Shown here one piece after another: positions 4,916 through 13,576 of a stretch of DNA of 14,386 nt. The position numbers and the translations under genes were made by a program. The stretch comes from Acidimicrobiia bacterium UBA4744 (GTDB lineage Bacteria > Actinomycetota > Acidimicrobiia > Spongiisociales > UBA4744): NCBI GenBank assembly GCA_002403855.1, contig DHIO01000052.1, forward strand, positions 1-14,386, given 5' to 3'. The notes under the pieces were generated by a model. The model did no database searches and was not told where the DNA came from. It saw nothing but the letters and a program-made list of their open reading frames with translations. Numbering within the stretch: the stretch's first letter is position 1; the number at the start of each line of letters is the position of its first letter.

Positions 4916-6957
4916 TCAGAACTCTTCAGGAATACCGCTCCCAGCGGCGGCAGGGTCAGGTTCGTCGAGAAGGGGCGCCCGTGAGAGCCCAGTTCGTAGG
5001 TCTCCACTCCTCCCAGGTTGCCGTGCCCGGTGCCGCCGTACTCGACGGCGTCGGAGTTGAGGATCTCTCGCCAGAAGCCACCCCGCGGAACCCCGATCCG
5101 GTAGTTGTACCGGGGCACCGGCGTGAAGTTGAAGATGGCCAGGATCACGTCGTCGGTCGACTCGCCTCGCCGCAGCCAGGAGAGAATGCTCGATTGCCAG
5201 TCGTTGGCCTCGAGCCATTCAAAGCCGCGTTCGTCGGTATCCCATTCGTGCAAGGCCGGTTCGTCCCGGTAGACCCCGGCGAGATCCCCGACGAACCGCA
5301 GGATGCCGCGGTGGGGCTCCCAGTCCAGCAGATCCCACGACAGCGAGGCGTCGTGATTCCATTCGGCCCACTGGGCGATCTCTCCACCCATGAACAGCAG
5401 CTTCTTGCCCGGTTGGGCAAACATGTCGGCGTAGAGGAGGCGGAGGTTGGCGAACTTCTGCCAGTCGTCACCGGGCATCTTGGCTGCCAGCGCCCCCTTG
5501 CCGTGGACTACCTCATCGTGGGAAAGGGGAAGGGCATAGCTCTCGGTGAAGGCATACAGTCCCCGGAAGGTGAGGTCGTTGTGGTGGTACTGGCGGAATA
5601 CTGCGTCCTTCTGCATGTAGGCCAGGGTGTCGTGCATCCATCCCATGTCCCATTTGAATCCAAAGCCGAGCCCACCGATGTAGGTGGGCCGGGACACCAC
5701 CGGCCAGGCAGTCGACTCCTCGGCAAAGGTCTGCACATCGGGGAACTGGCGATAGACCTCCTCGTTGAAGCGGCGTAGAAACCAGATGGCCTCGATGTTC
5801 TCGTTGCCGCCGTAATCGTTGGGGATCCACTCGCCGTCGTTCCGGGAGTAATCGAGGTAGAGCATGGAGGCGACCGCGTCGACCCGCAAACCGTCGACGT
5901 GGTAGCGGTCCAACCACGAGACGGCGCTGGAGATCAGAAAACTGCGCACCTCGTCGCGGCCGTAGTTGAAGATCCAGCTCCCCCAGTCGGGATGGAATCC
6001 CTTGCGTTCATCTGAGTGTTCGAAGAGGTGGGTCCCATCGAAGTAACCCAGGCCGTGTTCGTCGGTGGCGAAGTGCGAGGGAACCCAGTCGAGAATCACC
6101 CCGATCCCGGCCTGGTGGAGGGAGTCGATGAGGAACATGAAGTCCTGGGGGGTGCCGTACCGGGACGTCGGGCCGAAATAGCCGGTGGTCTGATAGCCCC
6201 ACGACCCACCGAAAGGATGTTCCATGACCGGAAGGAACTCGACATGCGTGAAGTTCATCTGCCGCACGTGCTCGACCAGCAGCGGCGCCATCTCCCGGTA
6301 GGTCATCGAGCGGTTGCCCTCGTCCGGTACGCGCCGCCACGAACCGATGTGCACCTCATAGATAGACATGGGAGCGTTGTGTGCGTTCCGGGCTCCCCGC
6401 TCCTGCATCCACTCCGCGTCGCCCCATTCGTAACCGAGGTCCCACACCCGGGAGGCGGTTCTGGGCGGCACTTCGGAGTAGACGGCGAAGGGATCGGCCT
6501 TGTCGACCCGGTACACATTGAACCGTGAGCCGACGTGGAACTTGTAGGTTTCACCCGATTGGATACCGGAGATGAAGCCCTCCCAGATCCCCGACGACCC
6601 CCGCGGACTGAGCGGATGCTCGCCCGGGTTGTAGTAGTTGAAATCCCCGACCACCGAAACGTACTCGGCGTCCGGCGCCCACACCGCGAAGTAGGCGCCC
6701 CGGATTCCGTCGACCTCGACGAGGTGACAGCCCAGTTTCTCGTAGAGGCGGTAGTGCGAACCTTCGTTGAAGAGAAACAAGTCGTCTTCGGTGAGCAAAC
6801 TGAAATAGGGCAGATCCTCGGGCGGCGTCTCCGGGGTTGCCCCTCGGCCCGGGCCCGGGTCGGCGGCGGAAGTCTGTTCGGGAGTCAGGGACACGGGGTT
6901 CCCCAGGTGTGGTCTGGCCGGCTTGCGTTGCGGCACGTCTTCCTGGTCGGCGGGCAT
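4912..6957 (-). CDS. glgB: GlgB, 1,4-alpha-glucan branching enzyme (GH13)
   Basis: GlgB cuts alpha-1,4 glucan chains and rejoins them as alpha-1,6 branches in glycogen synthesis. From the ATG at 6957 it is 681 residues. A Pro-rich, probably disordered leader covers residues 1-50, a CBM48 domain about 75-142, and the GH13 barrel from about 196 (YEVHIGSW at 200-207). Catalytic residues fall in DGLRVDAV (D360, nucleophile), TFAEEST (E413, acid/base) and LSHDEVVHG (D481); their spacing matches the E. coli enzyme. A C-terminal beta domain follows. It lacks the extra N-terminal domain of the long E. coli form. The frame is open further upstream to a TTG at 7059, but that overlaps the DinB gene and crosses a large stem-loop, so I prefer 6957. 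A GTG at 6894 with GGGGA upstream is another option. No other glycogen gene is in the window. Confidence 0.95.
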   Translation of the reverse strand: MPADQEDVPQRKPARPHLGNPVSLTPEQTSAADPGPGRGATPETPPEDLPYFSLLTEDDLFLFNEGSHYRLYEKLGCHLVEVDGIRGAYFAVWAPDAEYVSVVGDFNYYNPGEHPLSPRGSSGIWEGFISGIQSGETYKFHVGSRFNVYRVDKADPFAVYSEVPPRTASRVWDLGYEWGDAEWMQERGARNAHNAPMSIYEVHIGSWRRVPDEGNRSMTYREMAPLLVEHVRQMNFTHVEFLPVMEHPFGGSWGYQTTGYFGPTSRYGTPQDFMFLIDSLHQAGIGVILDWVPSHFATDEHGLGYFDGTHLFEHSDERKGFHPDWGSWIFNYGRDEVRSFLISSAVSWLDRYHVDGLRVDAVASMLYLDYSRNDGEWIPNDYGGNENIEAIWFLRRFNEEVYRQFPDVQTFAEESTAWPVVSRPTYIGGLGFGFKWDMGWMHDTLAYMQKDAVFRQYHHNDLTFRGLYAFTESYALPLSHDEVVHGKGALAAKMPGDDWQKFANLRLLYADMFAQPGKKLLFMGGEIAQWAEWNHDASLSWDLLDWEPHRGILRFVGDLAGVYRDEPALHEWDTDERGFEWLEANDWQSSILSWLRRGESTDDVILAIFNFTPVPRYNYRIGVPRGGFWREILNSDAVEYGGTGHGNLGGVETYELGSHGRPFSTNLTLPPLGAVFLKSSE

Positions 6958-6962
6958 GGTGC

Positions 6963-7014
6963 GAACCGTTTCTCGGGGCGTGGCCCGGAGGTTAGCGGCC
7001 CGGGCCAACGGTTC
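6963..7014 (-). promoter_or_regulatory. Two-part stem-loop in the glgB leader
   Basis: In the minus-strand transcript GAACCGTT (7014-7007) pairs with AACGGTTC (6970-6963), and directly inside it GGCCCGG (7006-7000) pairs with CCGGGCC (6988-6982). An 11-base loop and an 11-base bulge complete the structure. It spans almost the whole DinB-glgB gap and ends five bases before the preferred glgB ATG. No T-run follows, so it is not a standard terminator. It could lower glgB translation or be a processing point. Confidence 0.5.
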
Positions 7015-7015
7015 C

Positions 7016-7486
7016 CTATCCGACCCAGGCCACCCATTCGTCCGGCAGATCCTTGCCAAGGGCTCTGAGATAGCAGTCGAGCTTGCCGAACTGGATCAAC
7101 ACGGCCTCTCGGTAGGTGTGGAAATTGGCCATCAGCGGCATCTGCCAGCCGCCTCGGTCGACGGGTTTGCCTAGGTCTTCGTCGCTCAGCGAAGACAGCG
7201 CCGTCTTCAGCCGGCCGTCCAGTCCGTGCAACCACTCGACGGCGGTCTCACCGGACGTGACGTTCTCGCGGCCGGGAGCCTGCAGGGAGAAGTCCTGGGC
7301 CATCGTCCTGAACGACTCCGTGTACATCCATTCGATGTCGCCGAACGCCTGGAGGACCTCTCCGACCGGCGCGCATCCCTCGATGGCAAAGGCAAGATCG
7401 CCGGCTCCCAGGGTGGCGATCGCCTGGTCACGGATCCCGTGCGTCATGTCCAGCAGGCCGAAGAACTCTCTCTCGATCTGGTTCAT
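7016..7486 (-). CDS. DinB-fold family protein
   Basis: This 156-residue, mostly helical protein fits the DinB/YfiT four-helix-bundle superfamily, whose members include metal-dependent thiol transferases and many proteins of unknown role. The C-terminal pattern (His-containing helix near 119-135, then YLRALGKDLPDEW at 139-151) is typical. Only one histidine, H123, sits in the helix that normally supplies two metal ligands, and the usual central histidine near residue 50 is absent, so the metal site may be lost or altered. The ATG at 7486 follows GGAGGGG at good distance; that site lies in a short CCTC/GAGG hairpin. It follows nuoN by 53 bases on the same strand and may be read through from the nuo operon. 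Confidence 0.75.
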   Translation of the reverse strand: MNQIEREFFGLLDMTHGIRDQAIATLGAGDLAFAIEGCAPVGEVLQAFGDIEWMYTESFRTMAQDFSLQAPGRENVTSGETAVEWLHGLDGRLKTALSSLSDEDLGKPVDRGGWQMPLMANFHTYREAVLIQFGKLDCYLRALGKDLPDEWVAWVG

Positions 7487-7539
7487 CTCACCCCTCCTCT
7501 GAGAGGGAGACTACGCCGCCCAAAGGACCCTCACCGGGC

Positions 7540-9033
7540 TCACCCTCCCGCCAGGACCTTCGTCGCGTCGGAGAAGAACGTCACCAGCGACGGGAAGAAC
7601 CCTGCCACTACCACCACCGCCGCCGACAAACCAATTGCCAGGCCCAGCGAACCGGCCACCGAAGCGGTCCTCACCTCTTCCTCAGGAGCCGTGGCCGGAA
7701 CCGGGTCCATCCAGATCGTCTTGACGACCCTGGCGTAGTAGACAAGGGCTATCACCGCATTGATCGCGGCGATCACCGCCAGGGCGATCATCCAGGGCGA
7801 CCCGGCCCCCATGGCGGCGCCGAACATGACCAGCTTGGCGATCCATCCGGCCAGCGGCGGAATGCCGGCCAAGGAGAAGAAGAAGACCGCGGCCAGCGCA
7901 CCGAGGGCGGGAGCGTACGATCCGAGACCGCCCCAGCCTTCGATGTCGCCGGTTCCCGTCTTGCGAGCGCCGGCGATCACCACCGCAAATGCCCCCAGGT
8001 TCATGAAGGCGTAGATCACGATGTACGTGACGGTGGCGGCGAAGGCCTCACCGAGACCCACCGCATCGGTGGTGGCCGCGGCCGCGAAGGGCACGAGCAT
8101 GAACCCGGCCTGCGCCACGGACGAGTAGGCCAGCAGACGGACGATGTTGGTCTGGCGCAGCGCGGTGAGGTTGGCCAGCGTCATCGAGAGGGCGGCCAGA
8201 ATCCAGACGGCCGGACCCCACACCCCCGAAGCATCAGGGAAAGCCGAATAGAGGACCACCAGCAGAGCCACGAACCCGGCCGCTTTGGAGGACACCGACA
8301 GGTAGGCGGCCACCGGGGTGGGAGCCCCCTCGTAGGTATCCGGCGCCCAGAAGTGGAAGGGCACCGCCGACACCTTGAACCCGAATCCGGCAATGATGAA
8401 CAGAATGGCCATGATGAAAGCTGGTTCGCCGGCCTTTCCCGCTCCCTCGGCGGCAATCCCGGCGAAAGTCAGCTCGCCGGTCAGACCGTAGACGAACGAC
8501 ATCCCGTACAACAGCAAGGCCGAGGCCAGCACCCCCAGCAGGAAATACTTCAGCGAAGCCTCATTGGACCGCAGGTCGCCCTTCCGCCACCCGGCCAGCA
8601 GGTACATCGGCTGGGACACCAGTTCGACGGCAATGAACAGTGTGATCAGATCTCGAGAGGAGGCCAGCACCATCGACCCGAGAATCGACATCAGCAGCAG
8701 GAAGTAGTACTCGCCCTGGTAGTAACGGTCCGACTCGACGTAACCAACCGACATCAGTAGAACCAGATACCCGGCTATCACGAACAGGCCCTTGAGTACC
8801 AGGGCAAAGTCGTCGACTACGAAGCTGCCGCCCAACATCGCCCGGTCGCCGACGTCGCTCACCGCCAGGGCAATCAGGGGAAGCGCGGCGAAGCTGACCC
8901 CCAGCACCGCCACGATGGCCGTCCAGTACTTCTGGCGGCGGGGCAGGAACAGGTCGAGCAGGAGGACGACCACCGCCGTGACGGCCAGAGTGATCTCCGG
9001 CGCCAGCGCGAGGTAGTCGATGTCGGGCGCCAA
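7540..9033 (-). CDS. nuoN: NADH-quinone oxidoreductase subunit N
   Basis: NuoN is one of the three antiporter-like proton channels in the membrane arm of complex I. Using the TTG at 9033 the protein is 497 residues, close to usual size, with about 14 membrane helices. Family residues are present: E137 in IAVELVSQPMY, K220 in FGFKVSAVPFHFWAPDTYEG, K250 in SSKAAG, and K400 in GWIAKL. The reading frame is open to another TTG at 9045, but only 9033 has a properly spaced GGAGG (9043-9039) and it starts one base after the nuoM stop. It ends the nuo operon. No clear intrinsic terminator follows it, so read-through into the DinB gene is possible. Confidence 0.97.
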   Translation of the reverse strand: MAPDIDYLALAPEITLAVTAVVVLLLDLFLPRRQKYWTAIVAVLGVSFAALPLIALAVSDVGDRAMLGGSFVVDDFALVLKGLFVIAGYLVLLMSVGYVESDRYYQGEYYFLLLMSILGSMVLASSRDLITLFIAVELVSQPMYLLAGWRKGDLRSNEASLKYFLLGVLASALLLYGMSFVYGLTGELTFAGIAAEGAGKAGEPAFIMAILFIIAGFGFKVSAVPFHFWAPDTYEGAPTPVAAYLSVSSKAAGFVALLVVLYSAFPDASGVWGPAVWILAALSMTLANLTALRQTNIVRLLAYSSVAQAGFMLVPFAAAATTDAVGLGEAFAATVTYIVIYAFMNLGAFAVVIAGARKTGTGDIEGWGGLGSYAPALGALAAVFFFSLAGIPPLAGWIAKLVMFGAAMGAGSPWMIALAVIAAINAVIALVYYARVVKTIWMDPVPATAPEEEVRTASVAGSLGLAIGLSAAVVVVAGFFPSLVTFFSDATKVLAGG

Positions 9034-9034
9034 A

Positions 9035-10609
9035 TCAGCCTCCAAACGCCTTGGTCACCAGAGACACCACTGCGTCGTTGGTGGCGCCGAGCACCAGGCG
9101 CGGGAACACCCCGATGACGACGATGGCGACCACCAGCGGCACCCAGGCCGTCATTTCGTATGGGTCGACGTCATGGAAGTGTTGGTCCCCCCACTCTTCG
9201 GACGGCTCTCCCAGATTGACCTTTTGCAGCATCCATAGCATGTAGCCGGCGGTCAGCACGGTACCGATGGCCCCCAGCACCATGGCGGTCCGGAACAACG
9301 TGGTGTTGAGACCGGCCAATGGGCTGTAGGCGCCGAAGAGGGCCATGAACTCGCCCCAGAACCCGGCCAGGCCGGGCAGGCCCAGAGAAGCCATGGCGGT
9401 GAAACCGAGGATGCCGCCCATGATCGGCATGATCTTCATGTTGCCGCCGAGGCGAGCCATGTCGCGAGTGTGGTAGCGGTGGGACATCGATCCGGCCAGG
9501 AAGAACAAGAGGCCGGTGATGACGCCGTGGGCAACCATACCGATGATGGCGGCGTTGATGCCGACGGGGGTCATGGTGGCGATGCCGAGCATGACAAAAC
9601 CCATGTGACCCACCGACGAGAACGCGATCAGACGCTTCATGTCGGTCTGGGCGAGACACGCCAGCGAGCCGTAGATGATGCCGATCACTGCCAGGATGGC
9701 GATCGCCGGCGCCCACTGCTTGGCCATCTCGGGAAGGATGGGAATGCTGATCCGGATGAATCCGTAGGAACCGAGCTTCAGGAGGATGGCCGCCAGCAGC
9801 ACCGAACCGACCGTCGGAGCGGCTGTATGGGCGTCGGGAAGCCAGGTATGCAAGGGCCACATAGGGACCTTGACGGCAAATCCGAGGAACAGGGCCGCAA
9901 AGACCAGGAAGGCAAAGGTGCCGGTGAAATTGGGAGCCAGTTCGATCAACGCCGGGATGTCGAACGTGCGCGTTCCGTATTCGCCCGACTTGAAGTACAG
10001 GGCCAGGAAGCCCAGCAGCATGAAGGCCGACCCGAAGAGCGTGAACAGGAAGAACTTGATCGCTGCGTAGAGGCGAGTCTCCGCTTCCCGGTTGAACCCG
10101 GGGATCTTCATGATCGCCTTGTCGCCCCAGATCCCGATCATGAAGTACATGGGAAGCAAGACGAGTTCAAAGAACACGAAGAAGAGGACCAGGTCCAGAG
10201 CGACGAACGTCCCGTTCATGCCGGTGGCCAGCACCAATGTGAGGCCCATGAATCCCTTGGGATTGTGCGGTTCGGGCCAGTGGTTGAACGAGTAGATCAC
10301 CGACAGGACGGTCACGAACGCCGACAGCACCAGGAGAGGCAGGGAGATGCCGTCGACGCCGATGTGATAACCAGAGTTGATCGACTCGATCCACGTGAGA
10401 CTCGTCCCGAACTGAAACTCATTGGCGTTGCCAAAATCGAAACGGAACGCCATCAAGACCGCCAGCACCAGGGTCGCCACCGTGAACAGCAGCGAGATGG
10501 CCTTGACGGCCGCTTCGTTCTTCCTGGGAGTGAGGAGCAGGCCGATCGCGCCTGCCAAGGGCAGGAACACGATCAGGCTCAGGCCCCACCCGTTGTCGAA
10601 CCACCCCAT
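9035..10609 (-). CDS. nuoM: NADH-quinone oxidoreductase subunit M
   Basis: NuoM is the middle antiporter-like subunit of the complex I membrane arm. The 524-residue length is normal. About 14 helices are visible. Proton-path residues known from the family are conserved: E148 in FFELVLLPMYF, K247 in FAVKVPMWPLHTWLPDAH with H254, K278 in LLKLGSYG, and E420 in FWGEF. The signature GVDGISLPL lies at 84-92. The ATG at 10609 follows GGAGGGA with a 7-base spacer. It lies 13 bases after nuoL and one base before nuoN, consistent with a single polycistronic message. Confidence 0.97.
   Translation of the reverse strand: MGWFDNGWGLSLIVFLPLAGAIGLLLTPRKNEAAVKAISLLFTVATLVLAVLMAFRFDFGNANEFQFGTSLTWIESINSGYHIGVDGISLPLLVLSAFVTVLSVIYSFNHWPEPHNPKGFMGLTLVLATGMNGTFVALDLVLFFVFFELVLLPMYFMIGIWGDKAIMKIPGFNREAETRLYAAIKFFLFTLFGSAFMLLGFLALYFKSGEYGTRTFDIPALIELAPNFTGTFAFLVFAALFLGFAVKVPMWPLHTWLPDAHTAAPTVGSVLLAAILLKLGSYGFIRISIPILPEMAKQWAPAIAILAVIGIIYGSLACLAQTDMKRLIAFSSVGHMGFVMLGIATMTPVGINAAIIGMVAHGVITGLLFFLAGSMSHRYHTRDMARLGGNMKIMPIMGGILGFTAMASLGLPGLAGFWGEFMALFGAYSPLAGLNTTLFRTAMVLGAIGTVLTAGYMLWMLQKVNLGEPSEEWGDQHFHDVDPYEMTAWVPLVVAIVVIGVFPRLVLGATNDAVVSLVTKAFGG
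9039..9043 (-). promoter_or_regulatory. Ribosome-binding site deciding the nuoN start
   Basis: GGAGG on the minus strand lies five bases before TTG 9033, inside the last codons of nuoM. The alternative TTG at 9045 overlaps nuoM by 11 bases and lacks a comparable site, so the shorter NuoN is preferred. Confidence 0.65.
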
Positions 10610-10622
10610 TCTCTCGTCCCTC

Positions 10623-12653
10623 CTATCCGAAAACCACGAAGCCGATTACCAGCAACACCGCACCGATCACGGTGGCCCCCGCGTATTGCTGCACCTTGCC
10701 GGTCTGTAACAAACGTGTCCTGCCTGCGAGGTCGTCGGTGCTGTACGCGACCCCGTTGAGTGCGAGATCGATGCCTCGCTGATCGAGATCTTGGTAGACA
10801 AACCGGGCCAAAGCCCTGGTCACGAACCCGGCCGCGTTGACGATGCCGTCGAGAACGTAGGAATTGGTCCAGTCGACGAACCGGGCGATGGGCCCCTTGA
10901 TCGGGGTGACGATGCCGTTCATGTACAGGTCGTCCAGGTAGTACTTGTGTTCGAGCAGCGGCCACAACAGCGGAATCCGGAAGCTATCCCGCGCCTGCTG
11001 GGTCTCCTCGTCCCGGTAGTAGAGGAAGTACCCGGCCACGATGCCGAGAAAGGCGGCTGTGAGCCCGATGGCAACCACCGGCCAGTCGAAGCTCTCAGCG
11101 TGATGCTCGGCGAACGTCTGCGCCCGGGTGCCGACCCAGTCGGTGAACCCGGTGTAGAGGCCGGGAATGTTGACCCATCCTCCCACCACCGCCAGCCCGG
11201 CCAGGACCACCATCGGCATTGTCATCACCCGGGGCGACTCGTGGGGTCGGCCGTGACCTTTGTAGGTTCCGTAGAACGTGAGGAACACCGTCCGCGCCAT
11301 GTAGAAGGCTGTCACGAAGGCTCCGACGACGCCGATGACCAGCACCGCCGTGTACCCCTCGTAGTTGAAAGCAGCGAGGATCTCGTCTTTGGAGAAGAAC
11401 CCGGCCAAGGGAAAGATCCCGGCCAGCGCCAGAGTTCCCGCCACGAAGGTCCCGAAGGTCACCGGCATCGGCTTGCGCAGCCCGCCCATGTCGCTCATGT
11501 TGTTGGAGTGAACGCTGTGGATCACCGATCCGGCCCCGAGGAAGAGCAGGCCCTTGAAGAAGGCATGGGTCCACAAGTGGAACAACCCGGCCGTGTAGGC
11601 GCCGGCTCCCATGGCAGCCACCATGTACCCGAGCTGGCTGACCGTCGAATAGGCCAGCACCTTCTTGATGTCGTCCTGGACCACCGCCAGCAGTCCGGCG
11701 ATGATCAACGTGATCGTCCCGATGATCAACACCGGCACCCGGGCTTCGGCGGCCATCTCGGCGTAGAGCGGATACATGCGGCCGAGCAAGTAGACGCCGG
11801 CGGTCACCATGGTGGCGGCGTGCATCAGGGCGGAGACCGGAGTGGGACCGGCCATCGCGTCGGGTAGCCACACGTGAAGCGGGAACTGAGCGCTTTTTCC
11901 CATCGCCCCGATGAACAACAGCGCGGCCCCCCAGAAGGCCACCGCCTCGATGTCCCCGGAGTTCCCGACGACCGCATCGAGGACGTCGGAGATGCGGAAG
12001 GACCCGACCGGAATCGCCAGCACGAAGGCACCGATGACCAACCCGATGTCGGCCACCTTGTTCACGTAAAAGGCCTTCATGCCGGCCGACGAGTTCTCTT
12101 TGTCCTCCCACCAATGCCCGATCAGCAGATAGGAGGCCAGGCCGACACCCTCCCAGCCGACGATCAACTGGATGAGGTTGGGCGCCGAGACCAACAGCAA
12201 CATCGACCCGGCGAAAAGGGTGAATGCGGCAAAGAACCAGGTGGGCCGGACGTCCCCCTCCATGTAACCGAGGGCGTACGTGAAGATGAGGAAGGCCAGC
12301 AGCCCGATGACCAGGTACATCATCGACGAGAGCCCATCGACCACCCAGCCCCACTCGATGGCGAAGCTCCCGATGCGAGCTACCTCGACCGAATGCTCGA
12401 ACACCACTCCCTCGACGGTGTTGATGACGAAGAGAATCGCCGCGTAGATGAACACGAAGGCCATCGCTCCTACGGCGATCTCACCGCCTTGGCGCGGCAG
12501 CCGTTTCCCGAAGAACACGATCGCCACGAACGCCACAAAGGGCACGATCACCAGCAGCCAGGCCCATTCGGCGAAGATGCCCCCGTCGCCGTACTCGATC
12601 GAGTGTTCCGCCTCTTCTGCGGCCGCAAGGACAAGGTTGGTGAAGGTATTCAT
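10623..12653 (-). CDS. nuoL: NADH-quinone oxidoreductase subunit L
   Basis: NuoL is the distal antiporter-like subunit and carries the long lateral helix that braces the membrane arm. The protein has 676 residues. Family residues are present: E168 in IVGWEGVGLASYLLIG, K253 in MGKSAQFPLHVWLPDAM, and H260. The lateral-helix region and final anchor helix lie in about residues 560-676, ending in a hydrophobic anchor at 658-675. The first 28 residues (acidic, with AEEAEH) precede the first helix and are somewhat longer than in many homologues. The ATG at 12653 comes four bases after the nuoK stop with only AGAGG close by, so initiation may depend on coupling to nuoK translation. Confidence 0.97.
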   Translation of the reverse strand: MNTFTNLVLAAAEEAEHSIEYGDGGIFAEWAWLLVIVPFVAFVAIVFFGKRLPRQGGEIAVGAMAFVFIYAAILFVINTVEGVVFEHSVEVARIGSFAIEWGWVVDGLSSMMYLVIGLLAFLIFTYALGYMEGDVRPTWFFAAFTLFAGSMLLLVSAPNLIQLIVGWEGVGLASYLLIGHWWEDKENSSAGMKAFYVNKVADIGLVIGAFVLAIPVGSFRISDVLDAVVGNSGDIEAVAFWGAALLFIGAMGKSAQFPLHVWLPDAMAGPTPVSALMHAATMVTAGVYLLGRMYPLYAEMAAEARVPVLIIGTITLIIAGLLAVVQDDIKKVLAYSTVSQLGYMVAAMGAGAYTAGLFHLWTHAFFKGLLFLGAGSVIHSVHSNNMSDMGGLRKPMPVTFGTFVAGTLALAGIFPLAGFFSKDEILAAFNYEGYTAVLVIGVVGAFVTAFYMARTVFLTFYGTYKGHGRPHESPRVMTMPMVVLAGLAVVGGWVNIPGLYTGFTDWVGTRAQTFAEHHAESFDWPVVAIGLTAAFLGIVAGYFLYYRDEETQQARDSFRIPLLWPLLEHKYYLDDLYMNGIVTPIKGPIARFVDWTNSYVLDGIVNAAGFVTRALARFVYQDLDQRGIDLALNGVAYSTDDLAGRTRLLQTGKVQQYAGATVIGAVLLVIGFVVFG

Positions 12654-12657
12654 GCCT

Positions 12658-12963
12658 CTACCACTTCATCAGGTCGAGTTCGTCGACATTGGCCGAGGTG
12701 CGGTTGCGGAAGATCAGCAGGATGATGGCCAGGCCGATCCCCACCTCGGCAGCCGCGACGGTGATCACGAAGATTGCGAAAATCTGCCCACCGGCGCCGG
12801 CGTTTCGCAGGAATGACTCAAAAGCGACCAGGTTGACATTGACCGCATTGAGCATCAGTTCGATGGACAGCAGCACCATCACCGCGTTGCGGCGGACCAG
12901 CAGGCCGTAGACACCCAGCGAGAACAGCAGGGCGCCGAGGATGAGGAACTGGTTCAGGAGCAC
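12658..12963 (-). CDS. nuoK: NADH-quinone oxidoreductase subunit K
   Basis: NuoK is a three-helix subunit of the complex I membrane arm that forms part of the proton pathway between NuoL/M/N and the quinone site. From the GTG at 12963 it is 101 residues, the typical size. Helices lie near 4-22, 27-47 and 60-84. The conserved buried glutamates are E35 in SIELMLNAVN and E73 in AAEVGIGLAI. The frame is open upstream to 13071, but that would add 36 basic, non-homologous residues running into nuoJ. The GTG is preferred because AAGGGGGT, one mismatch from the ideal Shine-Dalgarno sequence, precedes it. Confidence 0.96.
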   Translation of the reverse strand: MLLNQFLILGALLFSLGVYGLLVRRNAVMVLLSIELMLNAVNVNLVAFESFLRNAGAGGQIFAIFVITVAAAEVGIGLAIILLIFRNRTSANVDELDLMKW

Positions 12964-13021
12964 GAGCTCACCCCCTTCGGGGATTCGCAGCTCCAAGCCC
13001 CGAGCTTCAAGCTCTTTGCTG
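12964..13021 (-). repeat. Palindrome-rich nuoJ-nuoK spacer
   Basis: This 58-base gap is the largest inside the nuo run. It holds CCCC-TTC-GGGG at 12972-12982 (GAA triloop on the minus strand) and GAGCTTCAAGCTC at 13002-13014. A 10-base motif is repeated with one mismatch at 12989-12998 and 13003-13012, a 14-base step. The first hairpin overlaps the nuoK ribosome-binding site at 12970-12977, so it could tune NuoK synthesis. Confidence 0.5.
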
Positions 13022-13576
13022 TCATGCCTGCACCTCTTCTTCCGTGGCTTCCTCCTCCGCAGGAGAGGCATCTCTGCGGGCCAGGGTTATTCCCCCGATC
13101 AGCGCCGCCAGCAGCACGAACGACACGACCTCGAAGGGGATCACAAAGCGCTGTAGCAACTGCTCGCCGATCAGTTCGGTAGAGGTCCCGTCGCCCAACC
13201 TGGTGATCTCCTGGTCGCCGAAGGCCGTCAGACCCGACCCGGCCGTCACGATGAACATGAGGAAGGCGGCCATGGCGGCCGGGGCGCGGGGGCGATGATC
13301 CATTTCCACGTTGGGACCGGTGGGGGCCCGGGTGATCATGATGCCGAAGAGAAACAGCACGATCACCGCACCGATATACACGAGGACCAGCACCCAGGCC
13401 ACGAACTCTGCGGAGAGCAACAGGAACAACCCGGCTGTGGCGCCCAGGGCTAGAACCAGGAACAGCGCCGAATGCACCACGTTGGTGCTGGTCACCACCC
13501 GGACGGCCGATACGGCGATCACCAAGGCCAGGACCAAGAACACCCAGTTGGCCGGCTCGCTGAACCAATCGCTCAT
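13022..13576 (-). CDS. nuoJ: NADH-quinone oxidoreductase subunit J
   Basis: NuoJ is a five-helix membrane subunit of complex I near the quinone-binding end; its third helix changes shape during turnover in solved structures. The protein has 184 residues. Helices lie near 10-29, 33-53, 58-80, 99-118 and 146-166. The conserved third helix reads EFVAWVLVLVYIGAVIVLF (57-75), with the usual VYIGA core. The C-terminal tail (168-184) is acidic. The ATG at 13576 follows the nuoI stop with no gap (TAGATG), and GGAGG five bases upstream lies in the last nuoI codons. Confidence 0.97.
   Translation of the reverse strand: MSDWFSEPANWVFLVLALVIAVSAVRVVTSTNVVHSALFLVLALGATAGLFLLLSAEFVAWVLVLVYIGAVIVLFLFGIMITRAPTGPNVEMDHRPRAPAAMAAFLMFIVTAGSGLTAFGDQEITRLGDGTSTELIGEQLLQRFVIPFEVVSFVLLAALIGGITLARRDASPAEEEATEEEVQA

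Noticed and set aside
9470..10759. A 429-codon plus-strand open frame opposite nuoM.
   Set aside because: Its product is rich in Asp, Glu, Gln, Arg and His in a pattern typical of the antisense of GC-rich membrane protein genes, and nuoM is certain on the other strand.
12964..13071. An in-frame N-terminal extension of NuoK of 36 residues.
   Set aside because: It overlaps nuoJ, is unlike any NuoK N-terminus, and a near-ideal ribosome-binding site precedes the GTG at 12963.
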